A DNA stretch of 64,000 bases from Halococcoides cellulosivorans (lineage in GTDB: Archaea > Halobacteriota > Halobacteria > Halobacteriales > Haloarculaceae): contig NZ_CP028858.1 in NCBI RefSeq assembly GCF_003058365.1, forward strand, positions 2,158,836 through 2,222,835. Reading direction: 5' to 3'. Positions within the stretch are counted from its first letter, which is position 1. Each line of letters starts with the position of its first letter. The notes beneath the pieces are model-generated. The model did not search any database, had not been told where the DNA came from, and worked only from the letters and a program-made list of their open reading frames with translations. The position numbers and the translations under genes were made by a program. Positions 8,948 through 17,239 of this stretch are shown piece by piece.

Positions 8948-9475
8948 ATGGACGCGACAGCAGTGACGCGACGGCAGTATCTCGCGAGCACCGGCGGCCT
9001 CGCCGTCCTCGGACTCGCCGGCTGTTCGTCCGGCGACGGCGGAGCGGGCCCGGACGGCAGCACCGTCGAGATGGTCAGCAACGGCGACGGCCACCACTTT
9101 CACCCGCACGTCCTCCGGATCGAACCCGGCGAGACGGTCACCTGGACGCTGGAGAGCGGCGTCCACACCGCGACGGCGTACGCGTCGGCCAACGATCGCC
9201 CGGACCGAATTCCCGAGGCTGCGGCGGCCTGGGACAGCACCACCATCGCGGAGGAGGGCGCGGAGTTCACGAAGACCTTCGAAATCACGGGCGTCTACGA
9301 CTACTTCTGTCGACCCCACGAGGCCGGCGGGATGCTCGGGTCGATCGTCGTCGGGGAATCGAGCGACGGCCCGGGGCTGGCTGCCCCGCAGTCCGCCCTC
9401 CCAGAGGGTGCGCGGACGAAGATCGAATCTTTGAATCACGAGGCCACGGAGGGCGAGAGCGATCACGATCACTGA
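8948..9475 (+). CDS. Halocyanin/plastocyanin-like blue copper protein
   Basis: 175 residues. The N-terminus has twin Arg (TRRQYLASTGG) and a lipobox ending LGLAGCSS, so it is probably a Tat-exported lipoprotein. The cupredoxin domain (about residues 35-135) has the type 1 copper ligands: His in GVHTATAY, then Cys, His and Met in YFCRPHEAGGM. Halocyanins carry electrons at the outer face of the membrane. The C-terminal tail ends in SDHDH and may also bind metal. It lies, with the HTH and small membrane genes, inside the otherwise conserved aIF2 gamma-rpoE1 neighbourhood. Confidence 0.9.
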   Translation: MDATAVTRRQYLASTGGLAVLGLAGCSSGDGGAGPDGSTVEMVSNGDGHHFHPHVLRIEPGETVTWTLESGVHTATAYASANDRPDRIPEAAAAWDSTTIAEEGAEFTKTFEITGVYDYFCRPHEAGGMLGSIVVGESSDGPGLAAPQSALPEGARTKIESLNHEATEGESDHDH

Positions 9476-9532
9476 CGCGACAGCCCGGTCGATCCGAAAC
9501 GGTCAACTGGCTCGACGGCGACCGTCCGTCGG

Positions 9533-9916
9533 ATGCCCCCCACAGTCGTCCTCGACGCGAACGCCCTCATGGCGCCCGTCGAGGTCGGCGTCCGCGTCTT
9601 CGACGAGTGCGACCGCCTGCTCGGGAATCCCGACTACGTCGTCCCCGCGGCCGTCCACGCGGAACTGGAACGACTCGCCGCGGGCAGTGGCGAGGCCGCG
9701 ACGGCCGCCGGCGTCGGCCTCGACCTGGCCGAGCGGTGTACGATCCGCGAGACGCCCGCCGAATCGGGCGATCAGGCCGTCGTCGACCTCGCTCACGAGC
9801 CCGGCGTCACCCACGTCGTCACCAACGACGCCGCGTTGCGGCGGGTGTTGCTCGACGCGGGCGTTCCGGTAGTTAGTTCAAGGGGCCAGCACAAACTCAC
9901 GCTCACTCGACCATAA
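9533..9916 (+). CDS. Fcf1-like PIN-domain protein
   Basis: 127-residue PIN domain. The acidic residues expected for metal binding are visible: VVLDANALM near the N-terminus, VHAELERL, GDQAVVDLA and VVTNDAALRRVL. Archaeal PIN proteins in this place, between aIF2 gamma and rpoE1, are related to Fcf1 and are thought to act in rRNA processing. It is followed one base later by rpoE1, so they share an operon. No antitoxin gene is next to it, which argues against VapC. Confidence 0.82.
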   Translation: MPPTVVLDANALMAPVEVGVRVFDECDRLLGNPDYVVPAAVHAELERLAAGSGEAATAAGVGLDLAERCTIRETPAESGDQAVVDLAHEPGVTHVVTNDAALRRVLLDAGVPVVSSRGQHKLTLTRP

Positions 9917-9917
9917 C

Positions 9918-10496
9918 ATGTACAAACGCGTCAGACTCCGGGATACCGTCGAGGTGCCCCCCGAACACCTCGACGACGTGACTCCGGAGCTCATCACGAA
10001 GCTGCTGCGGGACAAACTCGAAGGACGCCTCGACGAAGAGGTCGGATCGGTCGTCTCGGTGATCGACGTCCACGACATCGGCACGGGCGCGGTCGTGCCC
10101 AACCAGCCCGGCGTCTATTATACCGCCGAGTTCGACGCGATCACGTTCGACCCCCACATGCAGGAAGTCGTCGACGGCGAGGTCGTCGAAGTCGTCGAAT
10201 TCGGCGCGTTCGTCGGCCTCGGCCCGGTCGACGGCCTCCTGCACGTCTCACAGATCGCCGACGAATACCTCGCCTACGACGGCGAGAATCAGCGGTTGGC
10301 CTCACGCGAGGACGACAAGGCCCTCGGCGTCGGCGATTCGGTGCGCACACGGATCGTCACCAAATCGATCGACGAGCGCAACCCGCGGGACTCGAAGATC
10401 GGCCTGACGGCCAAACAGGTCGGCCTGGGCAAACTCGGCTGGCTCGACAGCGAGTACGAGGCCCGCCAGGCACAGACGGGTGAGGCCGATGGCTAA
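9918..10496 (+). CDS. rpoE1: DNA-directed RNA polymerase subunit Rpo7 (RpoE1)
   Basis: 192 residues. The N-terminal RNP-like domain starts MYKRVRLRDTVEVPPEHL and the C-terminal S1 domain begins near residue 80 (GEVVEVVEFGAFVGLGPVDGLLHVSQI). Rpo7 forms the stalk of archaeal RNA polymerase with Rpo4 and helps promoter opening and RNA binding. The stop overlaps the start of spt4 by 8 bases. Confidence 0.96.
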   Translation: MYKRVRLRDTVEVPPEHLDDVTPELITKLLRDKLEGRLDEEVGSVVSVIDVHDIGTGAVVPNQPGVYYTAEFDAITFDPHMQEVVDGEVVEVVEFGAFVGLGPVDGLLHVSQIADEYLAYDGENQRLASREDDKALGVGDSVRTRIVTKSIDERNPRDSKIGLTAKQVGLGKLGWLDSEYEARQAQTGEADG

Positions 10497-10692
10497 GCGA
10501 CTCGTCTGCCGGGAGTGTCACCGCGTCCAGGACGCCGAAATCACCGAGGGCGACGCCTGCATGGCGTGTGGGTCGAACTCGCTGACCGAAGACTGGGCGG
10601 GCTACGTCGTGATCGGCCACCCCGAGGACAGCGAGATCGCCACCGAGATGGAGGTCACCGAGCCCGGAAAGTACGCGCTGAAGGTCCGCTAA
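10489..10692 (+). CDS. spt4: Transcription elongation factor Spt4 (RpoE2)
   Basis: 67 residues with a zinc ribbon formed by CREC near residue 7 and CMAC near residue 24, then the conserved SLTEDWAGYVVIGHPEDSEIA. It pairs with Spt5 to raise elongation processivity. ATG 10489 gives the usual start MAKRLVCREC, and it overlaps the end of rpoE1. Confidence 0.95.
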   Translation: MAKRLVCRECHRVQDAEITEGDACMACGSNSLTEDWAGYVVIGHPEDSEIATEMEVTEPGKYALKVR

Positions 10693-10694
10693 CC

Positions 10695-11288
10695 GTGTCC
10701 GCGCCCGACGATCGCTCCGACGTGCTCGTGAGTGTCCCGGATCAGCTTCGGGACGACCTGCGCGAGGCGCTCGGCCCGGTCTACGAGGACGCGGCGGCAC
10801 TGCTGGCCGACGTCGACGGCCCGATCGCCGCGGTGGGCGACATCGTCACCTACCACCTCCTGGAGGCGGGTCACTCACCCGCGCTCGCGCTCGTCGACGA
10901 ACGCACCGAGCGGTCGGCCGTCGAGGAGACGGTCCTGGAGTCGGTCCGTCCGGACCAGGGTGGGCCCGACGCGTGGTTCGATCAGCGCATCGAGACCGCG
11001 AACCCCGCGGGCACGATCACGACGGCGCTGCTCGAAGCGATCGAGGTGGGCCTGACCGTCCCCGAGCAACGCGTGCTCGTCCGTGTCGACGGCGAAGAGG
11101 ACCTCGCGACCCTGCCCGTCGTCGCGCTCGCGCCGTCGGACTGGACGGTCGTGTACGGCCAGCCAGACGTCGGCATGGTCGCTGCCCCCGTCTCGACGGC
11201 GACGCGATCGACCGTCCGCGAGTTGATCGGTCGGATGGACGGCGAGTCCGAGCGCCTGCTCGACCGACTCGACACGAACGCGGCCTGA
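10695..11288 (+). CDS. GTP-dependent dephospho-CoA kinase (DUF359)
   Basis: 197 residues. It matches the archaeal DUF359 family, which performs the last step of CoA synthesis using GTP. Visible signatures are GDIVTYHLLEAGHSPALALVDE (about residues 46-66), ANPAGTITTALLEAI, VRVDGEEDLATLPVVALAP and VVYGQPDVGMV. The GTG start lies two bases after the spt4 stop, in the place this gene holds in many euryarchaea. Confidence 0.92.
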   Translation: MSAPDDRSDVLVSVPDQLRDDLREALGPVYEDAAALLADVDGPIAAVGDIVTYHLLEAGHSPALALVDERTERSAVEETVLESVRPDQGGPDAWFDQRIETANPAGTITTALLEAIEVGLTVPEQRVLVRVDGEEDLATLPVVALAPSDWTVVYGQPDVGMVAAPVSTATRSTVRELIGRMDGESERLLDRLDTNAA

Positions 11289-11369
11289 GATCGGTGTCAC
11301 GGGCGGCGCCACGCCGTGAGAGCAATACTCAAGGATTAATACCCGGGGGGTCGAACGGATCCGGACAGA

Positions 11370-11672
11370 ATGGACTTCGCCGTGCTCGTCGCCCGTGGCG
11401 TCTTGATCGTCATGCAGTTCGTCGTGTTCGGACTCTCGCTGGGCATCACGGTCATCAGCTTCCAGGCCTACCGCGATTCGGGCAGTGAGCGTCTCCAGTA
11501 CGCCTTCATCGGCTTTGCCTTCCTCAGTATGGGCGTCGCGCTGGGGAACGTCGTCACCCAGATCGGGACGTCGGCCGGCGGATCCGAACTCCTCCAGGTG
11601 TTTTTCCACACGACGCGGATGGTTCCGTTCGCGGTCGGGTTCGCGGCGCTCTACGTCTCGCTGTACCGCTAG
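11370..11672 (+). CDS. DUF7521-type three-helix membrane protein
   Basis: 100 residues with three helices (GVLIVMQFVVFGLSLGITVI, AFIGFAFLSMGVALGNVV and MVPFAVGFAALYVSLY) and the short motif SFQAYRDSGSERLQYAFIGF of the haloarchaeal DUF7521 family. Genes of this family often lie near HTH regulators. A TATA-like gattaatac sits about 30 bases before the ATG. Confidence 0.7.
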   Translation: MDFAVLVARGVLIVMQFVVFGLSLGITVISFQAYRDSGSERLQYAFIGFAFLSMGVALGNVVTQIGTSAGGSELLQVFFHTTRMVPFAVGFAALYVSLYR

Positions 11673-11701
11673 TCGGCCGTCTGGAGCCAGAAGTCACGTC
11701 G

Positions 11702-11707
11702 TTTATA
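11702..11707 (+). promoter_or_regulatory. TATA box of the UvrD-like helicase gene
   Basis: tttata lies 26-31 bases before the ATG at 11733, the expected spacing for a leaderless haloarchaeal transcript. Confidence 0.5.
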
Positions 11708-11732
11708 GGACTGGAGCGCGTCTAGATGTGCA

Positions 11733-13568
11733 ATGACCGACGGAACGCACGTGACGCGACTGTTCGGGGGGCCGGGGAGCGGGAAGACGACGGCACTGCT
11801 CGACCGGGTCGAAGAGATCCTCGACGGTGACGTCGACGTTCGAGACATACTGGTCGTCTCGTATACCCGGGCGGCCGCGGCGGAGATTCGCGAACGCCTG
11901 GCCGAGCGGTTGGACACGACGCCTCGGCACCTCCAGGGCAACGTCTGTACGATGCACGCGAAAGCGTACGAACTGCTCGATCTGTCGAGTGCCGACGTCG
12001 TCGACGAGTCCGCCAAGGAGGCCTTCTGTGACGAGTTCGGGATCGACTACGAAGACGAAAACGACAGTTCCCGACATCGCACCGCCCGGTCGACGACGAT
12101 GGGCAACAAGATCATCGCCACCAGCCAGTGGCTCCAGCGGACCGGTCGCGACGTCGCGGACTGGTACGACGTCCCCTTCCAGTGGAACGACGACGAAGTG
12201 CGTCTCCCGCCGGAGATCGACGACAACGCCCAGACCGGCAACAAGTACACCCCGACCTGGCCCAGCGACGACGACCGCGTGGACGTCCCCGAGGCGATCC
12301 GGGCCTGGCGCACCTACAAGGGTGACAACGGCATCGTGGGCTTCGCAGACATGCTCGAACGGGTCGCCCAGCGCTCGCTGGTCCCCTCGGTCGATTACCT
12401 GGTGATCGACGAGTTCCAGGACATCACGACGCTGCAACATCAGGTCTACCAGGAGTGGAAACCGTACGTCGACACCGTCCTGATCGCCGGTGACGACGAC
12501 CAGGTGGTCTACGCCTGGCAAGGCGCCGACCCCGATCTCTTGCTCGACGAACCGGTCGACGAGGACGTCGTCCTCCCCAACTCCTATCGGTTGCCCTCGA
12601 AGATCCTCGACGTCGTCAACCGCGAGGTCGAACACATCGACAAACGCCAGGACAAGGACCTCGACCCGCGCAAAGAGGGCGGCACCGTCGAGGCCGTGCG
12701 CCGGCCCTCGATGCTCGAAGTCGTCCGGAACGTCCGGGGGACCGTCGAGGAGACCGACGGGTCGATCATGCTCCTCTTTCGGGCGCGCTATCAGATGTTT
12801 CAGTTCATGGACGAGTTCATCGACGAGGGGATCCCCTTTAGCGTGTTGACCGATCAGCGGATGTGGACCGATCGGCTCACTCAGTACGTCCGCGGGATCG
12901 AAAACCTCGATTCGGGCGAGGAACTCACCGCGCTGCAGGCCCGCCGCCTGGCCGATATGTTCGCAGACTCGGCGTTTGGGACGGGCGAGCGTGACGACCT
13001 GTTCGACGCCATCGACGAACTGACCGATGCCGCCGAGACGGACGATCTGACCGAGATTCCGATCGATCCGGATCTGATCGACGAGCACGTCCCGTTCGCA
13101 CCCGATCCGAGCGCCGCGGCGGACATGCTCCGGAAGGTCACGAGTTTCCAGGAGTCCTCGATCGAGGCGTACTTCGCTGGCGACTATCAGGGGATGGATC
13201 CGAACCGCGTCCGCGTCGGGACGATCCACTCCGCAAAGGGTCGTGAGGCCGATCACGTCCTGCTCGCGACCGACCTCACCGAGAAGGTCGTCGAGCAGAT
13301 GGCCGCGACCGTCCGCCAGGAGAACATCGACGTCGAGGGCGTCGAGGAGTTCACCAAGACCACCTCGCCCGTCCCGACGCTCACCGACAACGAGCGACGC
13401 GTGTTCTACGTCGGGATGTCACGCGCCCGCGAGCGCCTGGTCATCCTCGAAAATCTCGTCGACGGCGCGCCGACGCTGCCGATCGACGTGTTGTTGACGA
13501 ACGGGCCGACCGAGGAAGACCCCCAGACGCTGATCGACGAGAGCGAGCGCGTCGCGCCGACGCACTGA
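11733..13568 (+). CDS. UvrD/Rep-family superfamily 1 DNA helicase
   Basis: 611 residues. Walker A is GGPGSGKTTALLDRV at residues 12-26. Motif Ia is VVSYTRAAAAEIRER, motif II is VIDEFQDITTLQHQVY, motif III is LIAGDDDQVVYAWQGAD, motif IV is PNSYRLPSKI, motif V is VGTIHSAKGREADHVLL and motif VI is RRVFYVGMSRARERLVIL. It is a 3'-5' ATP-driven helicase, probably acting in repair or replication restart. It is shorter than bacterial UvrD (about 720 residues), as is usual for the haloarchaeal form. The gene is monocistronic with its own TATA box. Confidence 0.93.
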   Translation: MTDGTHVTRLFGGPGSGKTTALLDRVEEILDGDVDVRDILVVSYTRAAAAEIRERLAERLDTTPRHLQGNVCTMHAKAYELLDLSSADVVDESAKEAFCDEFGIDYEDENDSSRHRTARSTTMGNKIIATSQWLQRTGRDVADWYDVPFQWNDDEVRLPPEIDDNAQTGNKYTPTWPSDDDRVDVPEAIRAWRTYKGDNGIVGFADMLERVAQRSLVPSVDYLVIDEFQDITTLQHQVYQEWKPYVDTVLIAGDDDQVVYAWQGADPDLLLDEPVDEDVVLPNSYRLPSKILDVVNREVEHIDKRQDKDLDPRKEGGTVEAVRRPSMLEVVRNVRGTVEETDGSIMLLFRARYQMFQFMDEFIDEGIPFSVLTDQRMWTDRLTQYVRGIENLDSGEELTALQARRLADMFADSAFGTGERDDLFDAIDELTDAAETDDLTEIPIDPDLIDEHVPFAPDPSAAADMLRKVTSFQESSIEAYFAGDYQGMDPNRVRVGTIHSAKGREADHVLLATDLTEKVVEQMAATVRQENIDVEGVEEFTKTTSPVPTLTDNERRVFYVGMSRARERLVILENLVDGAPTLPIDVLLTNGPTEEDPQTLIDESERVAPTH

Positions 13569-13675
13569 GACGGGAGTCGCCCTCGACCGGCGAGAATTAC
13601 GGCCGGCGAAACGGCTCCCGACTGGCCCGGATCGGTCGTCACGAAAAATTACCGCGGGCGGCCCCCGGACGCCGC

Positions 13676-14041
13676 TCAGGCCTCGGCTTCGGTCTCGTCG
13701 CTTTCCTCTTCGATCGTCTCGATGATCTTCAGCGGGACGTCCCGCAGGGCCCCACCGACCTCGCTTTTCGCGATGCGGCGTGCGTGCTCGACGCTCTCGG
13801 CGTTGAAGATGTCGATTTCGAGGACGAGGCCGACGAGCGCGGTGTCGGCGGCGATGAAGGCCGAATCGAACGGCTCCGCGCAGGCCGGGCAGGTCGTCGC
13901 GCCCACTTCGACCTCGACGTAGTCCATGTCGCTGTCGTTGAGTCGCTTCCCGGACTCGCTGACGGCGACTCCGATCGCGTCGTCGATGTCCGCGACGTCT
14001 CTGACCAGCCACGCCGCCTCCATCACGACCAAGTAATTCAT
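13676..14041 (-). CDS. DUF555 family protein (UPF0212)
   Basis: 121 residues starting MNYLVVMEAAWLVRDVADID, with YVEVEVGATTCPACAEPFDS near the middle and EIGGALRDVP-like SEVGGALRDVPLKIIE near the end, all diagnostic of DUF555. A Cys pair (CPAC) could bind metal. The family is widespread in euryarchaea and has no assigned function. ATG 14041 gives the conserved start; upstream in-frame residues are not conserved. Confidence 0.9.
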   Translation of the reverse strand: MNYLVVMEAAWLVRDVADIDDAIGVAVSESGKRLNDSDMDYVEVEVGATTCPACAEPFDSAFIAADTALVGLVLEIDIFNAESVEHARRIAKSEVGGALRDVPLKIIETIEEESDETEAEA

Positions 14042-14297
14042 GTCTCCACCTTTCGTCGGGCCGTATACCTGTGTTTTGATTCGTCCCGGGCGTGCGGACG
14101 TGACCCGAAACCTCGCTAAATAATATGCGATGCTCACGGCTGGCCCAGTCGCGTTATATCGATTGAGCGGCCGCGACGGGCGGCCGGCGCGGCCGGACGG
14201 GCTTCGAGGGGAAACCGCCAGACAGCGGCGTTTTCTGGGCCTGCCGTCCCCCGATATCTTTATACCTCTGGATGGCCCGAGATTTCACTCACACCCA
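14042..14297. other. Intergenic region with divergent promoters
   Basis: 256 bases between the start of DUF555 (minus) and a small membrane gene (plus). A TATA-like ctttatac at 14258-14265 lies 33-40 bases before the ATG at 14298, and AT-rich aaataatatgcg near 14117 may serve DUF555. I see no gene here. Confidence 0.4.
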
Positions 14298-14468
14298 ATG
14301 GCCCCACGACCCACCGCACTCGCGATGGTTGCCCTCCACAGACTCGTCGTCCTGATCGGCATCCTGCTGATGCCGATCGCGGTCCTGGCCCGAAAGGCCG
14401 GCATCACCCTCCCGGTCCACCGCGTGATCGAGCGTGTCGACGACGAGGCCGACCAGTCGGCGGACTGA
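14298..14468 (+). CDS. Small single-pass membrane protein
   Basis: 56 residues with one helix (LHRLVVLIGILLMPIAVLAR) and an acidic tail. The ATG lies 33 bases after a clear TATA box. It resembles short conserved haloarchaeal membrane proteins; its function is unknown. Confidence 0.6.
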   Translation: MAPRPTALAMVALHRLVVLIGILLMPIAVLARKAGITLPVHRVIERVDDEADQSAD

Positions 14469-14521
14469 GCGACTGCGATCGGCCCGGGAGACCTTTCAGG
14501 TAGCGGATCTATGCGTCGGTC

Positions 14522-15025
14522 ATGGACCCAGGGGTCGACGATTCGCGACGACTGGCGCTGGTCGTCGCAGTCGTCGTGATCGCCATACTCGTGAGTACAG
14601 TCGGACTGCGCACGCTCACCGGCAATCCAGCCGTCCCCGACCTCGAAACGACCGTCACCGGGACGGATTCGTTCGGCGTCGATCGGCCTGGCGAGGTCCG
14701 GATCGCGACGATCGAACACACCAGCGGCGACCCCGTCGCGTTCGTCGACCTCTCGGTCGTGATCGGAACGCGTGCCGACGGGTTGGTGTTCTCGACGGAC
14801 ACGAACTGGACCTCGACAGCTGGACCGTTGACCTATCGGCTCGACCGGTCGACCGGCCCCGATCAGTTCGGGCCGGGCGATCGTGTCGTCCTTCGGAAAG
14901 TCGACGGCACCTTCCAGCCGGCGCCGACGGTCAACGTGACCGTCCGCCTGATCCACCGGCCCTCTCAGCGAACCATCGACAGCCACGACGTGACGTTTCG
15001 ATCGAGTGAGTCGAACGGCTTATAG
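14522..15025 (+). CDS. Type IV pilin-like / membrane-anchored secreted protein
   Basis: 167 residues. An N-terminal helix (LALVVAVVVIAILVSTVGL) follows a short charged leader, and the extracellular part has the haloarchaeal pilin-like core IATIEHTSGDPVAFVDLSVVIG with FGPGDRVVLRK downstream. Archaeal pilins of this kind are cut by a prepilin peptidase, but no clear cleavage motif is visible here, so it may be only a related anchored protein. It precedes the pqqD-like gene by 28 bases on the same strand. Confidence 0.55.
   Translation: MDPGVDDSRRLALVVAVVVIAILVSTVGLRTLTGNPAVPDLETTVTGTDSFGVDRPGEVRIATIEHTSGDPVAFVDLSVVIGTRADGLVFSTDTNWTSTAGPLTYRLDRSTGPDQFGPGDRVVLRKVDGTFQPAPTVNVTVRLIHRPSQRTIDSHDVTFRSSESNGL
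15019..15025 (+). promoter_or_regulatory. TATA-like box before the PqqD-like gene
   Basis: cttatag lies 28-34 bases before the ATG at 15053 and overlaps the end of the upstream gene. It suggests that the PqqD-B2-nucleotidyltransferase trio has its own promoter. Confidence 0.45.
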
Positions 15026-15052
15026 TCGAGAGCCGACACGTTTCAATCGACA

Positions 15053-15349
15053 ATGGACGACGCGACCGGCGGGCTAGACGGGGACGCCACCGTCGTCGCG
15101 ATTGCGGAGGCCATCACCTCGACCGTCGGCGGCGAGACCGTTCTGCTCAACCTCGACGACGGGACGTACTACGGGCTGAACGACGTGGGAGCGCACCTGT
15201 GGGACCACCTCGACGAGCCCACAACCGTGACCACACTCGAACGCGAGACGGCGACGGCGTTCGGCGTCGACCGTGAGACGTGCCGGGCCGACGTGCAGGC
15301 GTTTCTCACAGAGCTACACGACCGAGGGCTCATCGAGGTGCAGTCGTGA
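15053..15349 (+). CDS. PqqD-like RiPP recognition element (lasso B1-like)
   Basis: 98 residues with the PqqD fold: a strand-rich N-terminus ending ETVLLNLDDGTYYGLNDVGAHLWDHL (conserved D-G-x-Y-x-x-L-N-x-x-G-x-x-L/W signature), followed by helices and LTELHDRGLIEV. In lasso-peptide systems the B1 protein binds the precursor leader through its YxxP motif and presents it to the B2 protease. The next gene is B2-like and overlaps by GTGA. A matching precursor lies about 20 kb away at 35280-35402. PqqD domains also serve other RiPP and kinase-linked systems, so the substrate is inferred. Confidence 0.88.
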   Translation: MDDATGGLDGDATVVAIAEAITSTVGGETVLLNLDDGTYYGLNDVGAHLWDHLDEPTTVTTLERETATAFGVDRETCRADVQAFLTELHDRGLIEVQS

Positions 15350-15735
15350 CCGGGCCGCGCCGCGCGGCGATCCTCGGGCCCGCCCTCGTCGCGATCGTCG
15401 TCGCGGGTCTGGCGGTGCGCCTGTGGGGACCCGCGCGGACGGCCCGCCTGCTCGCGTGTCGGCCGCGGCGGGCCGACGCGGCGGTCCACCCCGAGACCGT
15501 CGGCTGGGCGGTCCGGACCGCCGACCGGGTCGTCCCGCGGACGGCCTGCCTGGAGCGGGCGCTGGCGGCGCGAGCGCTGTGCCGGCGCTACGGCTACGCC
15601 GCCAGCGTCGACGTGGGGTGTGTCCGCGAGGGCGAGCACCTCCGCGCACACAGTTGGGCCGTCTGTGGCGAGTACACCGTCGTCGGCGGCGACGTGACGG
15701 CGTTCGACCGGTTGGGGAGGATCGCGGACCCGTGA
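15346..15735 (+). CDS. Lasso peptide biosynthesis B2-like transglutaminase-fold protease
   Basis: 129 residues. After an N-terminal membrane helix (AAILGPALVAIVVAGLAVRLWG) comes the B2 core: the nucleophile Cys in RTACLERALAARALCRRYG, His in LRAHSWAVC and Asp in the final FDRLGRIADP-like stretch (possibly GGDVTAFDR). This is the Cys-His-Asp arrangement of lasso leader peptidases, which cut after the leader. The GTG start overlaps the stop of the PqqD-like gene, and the stop overlaps the next GTG. The membrane helix is a variation on soluble bacterial B2 proteins. Confidence 0.88.
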   Translation: MTGPRRAAILGPALVAIVVAGLAVRLWGPARTARLLACRPRRADAAVHPETVGWAVRTADRVVPRTACLERALAARALCRRYGYAASVDVGCVREGEHLRAHSWAVCGEYTVVGGDVTAFDRLGRIADP

Positions 15736-16796
15736 CCGTCGAGGCACTGTGTGACCTCCTTCGCGACGGCGACCCGGACGATCCGGACTGGGCCCGCCTG
15801 CTCGATCTGGCCGCGGCCCACCACGTCACCGGACGGATCGACGCCGACGCCGTGCCGGCGGCCCACACCGAGCGAGTGCGGGCGGCCCACCGCGAGAGCG
15901 CCGGCCACGGATTGGGCCTGGTGGCCGCGCTCCAGGCCGTCGACAGTCGCCTGGCCGAAGCCTCGATCCCCGCGCTCGCGTTCAAGGGCCCGATTCTCAG
16001 CGACGTCGTCGCCGGCGACCTCGGCGTCCGCCGATCGGTCGACGTGGATCTGGCCGTGCCGGACGACCAGTTCGCGGCCGCCGAACGGGCGCTCGTGGCC
16101 GACGGCTACGACGTCGTCGAGCGCTTTCGCGGCCTGGGAGAGGTCACGCTCCGCGACACCGACGGGGTCTCGGTCGACCTCCATCGCTCGGTGCTGGGGC
16201 GCGCGCTTCCACGGCGACCCGGAGTGGAGACGCTGCTCGATCGCGGTTCGCGGCGGTCGGTCGGCGGGCGGACGGTCGCGACGCTGTCACCGGTCGATCG
16301 CGCGGTCGTGCTCGCGGTCCACGGCACCAAACACCGCTGGTATCGCCTCGACTGGATCTGTGACTGGGCCGCGCTCACCGAGGAAGCGATCGACTGGCAC
16401 GCGGTCGATCGGCGGGCCCGGTCGTGGTCGGTACGGGGGGCCGTCCTCACGGCGGCGTGGATCGCCCGCGCGGTGCTCGGTGCCGACCTGCCGGGGCCGC
16501 TGTCGGCGGCCGTCGACGCGGACCCGCGCGGACGGTCGATCGGGCAGGAGTGTCTGGACGCGCTCCGGGCGGGCCCGCCCACACCGCCGGCCGATCGCGC
16601 GCAGTTCCGGACCCTCTGGCGGGCGCTTGATCGTCGCCGGGACCGTCTGCAGTACGGCGTTCGCGTGGCGACGATCCCGAGCGAGGCCGATCGGGCGGCC
16701 GTTCCGCTACCCGACGCACTGGACGGCCTCTACCGGGTGGTCCGGCCGATCAGACTGGGCGTCCGGGCCGCCCGCGATATTCCTTCGGGTGACTGA
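15732..16796 (+). CDS. Nucleotidyltransferase-family protein of lasso-type clusters
   Basis: 354 residues of the uncharacterised nucleotidyltransferase family (PF14907-like). The core is IPALAFKGPILSDVV followed by GVRRSVDVDLAVPDDQF, where the D-x-D pair is the likely metal site, and SVDLHRSVLGR. The rest is helical with several Trp/His-rich stretches. Homologues occur beside PqqD, B2 and HPrK-like kinase genes in bacterial lasso clusters of the paeninodin kind, where they may modify the peptide or its phosphate group; the reaction here is unknown. The GTG start overlaps the B2 stop. Confidence 0.8.
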   Translation: MTVEALCDLLRDGDPDDPDWARLLDLAAAHHVTGRIDADAVPAAHTERVRAAHRESAGHGLGLVAALQAVDSRLAEASIPALAFKGPILSDVVAGDLGVRRSVDVDLAVPDDQFAAAERALVADGYDVVERFRGLGEVTLRDTDGVSVDLHRSVLGRALPRRPGVETLLDRGSRRSVGGRTVATLSPVDRAVVLAVHGTKHRWYRLDWICDWAALTEEAIDWHAVDRRARSWSVRGAVLTAAWIARAVLGADLPGPLSAAVDADPRGRSIGQECLDALRAGPPTPPADRAQFRTLWRALDRRRDRLQYGVRVATIPSEADRAAVPLPDALDGLYRVVRPIRLGVRAARDIPSGD

Positions 16797-16841
16797 CCTC
16801 CGGAACCATTAAGTTGGCGGGACGAAAAGAGTCGTTCAACT

Positions 16842-17093
16842 ATGGGAGTCGCGGCTATCACGTCGAGTGCGGCAGGGAGTGCGACGGTGACGTCGTTGCT
16901 CTCACCGGTCGGCTTCGGCGTCGGCGGCGTCGTCGTCGCCGCGCTGTTGATCGGGCTGTTGGCGTATCTCGACGTTCTCACAGCACGGCCGGAGACCGAT
17001 TCGACCGTGCGGGTCGGCGTCATCGCGGCGGTCATCCCGCTCGGTCTGACCTTCGGTGCGGTCGTGCTCTTTCAGACGCTCCAGTTGGTCTGA
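16842..17093 (+). CDS. Small two-helix membrane protein
   Basis: 83 residues with two helices (GVGGVVVAALLIGLLAYLDV and VRVGVIAAVIPLGLTFGAVV) separated by a short acidic loop. It looks like a conserved haloarchaeal membrane protein of unknown role. It starts 45 bases after the nucleotidyltransferase gene, with attaag about 30 bases before the ATG as a possible promoter. Confidence 0.6.
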   Translation: MGVAAITSSAAGSATVTSLLSPVGFGVGGVVVAALLIGLLAYLDVLTARPETDSTVRVGVIAAVIPLGLTFGAVVLFQTLQLV

Positions 17094-17239
17094 GGGTCGT
17101 TTCGTTCCGTGTCGGTCGGAGAGTGAGAACGTATAGCGGGAATTCTCTGTCGAGAGGTCGCTGTGTCGAGGGGTCGCTGAACGGGAGTTCTGTATCGACC
17201 GTGCCGTGAGTGGGTCGGTCTGGACGGTCCGATCGGCGC

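Noticed and set aside
14042-14297. Possible tRNA or structured RNA in the GC-rich gap before 14298
   Set aside because: No cloverleaf could be drawn and the inverted repeats are imperfect; the region is explained by two promoters. I found no tRNA or rRNA gene in the window.
16797-17239. A second lasso precursor next to the PqqD-B2 genes
   Set aside because: I read the gaps at 14469-14521, 16797-16841 and 17094-17239 for YxxPxL followed by a Gly-start core and found none.
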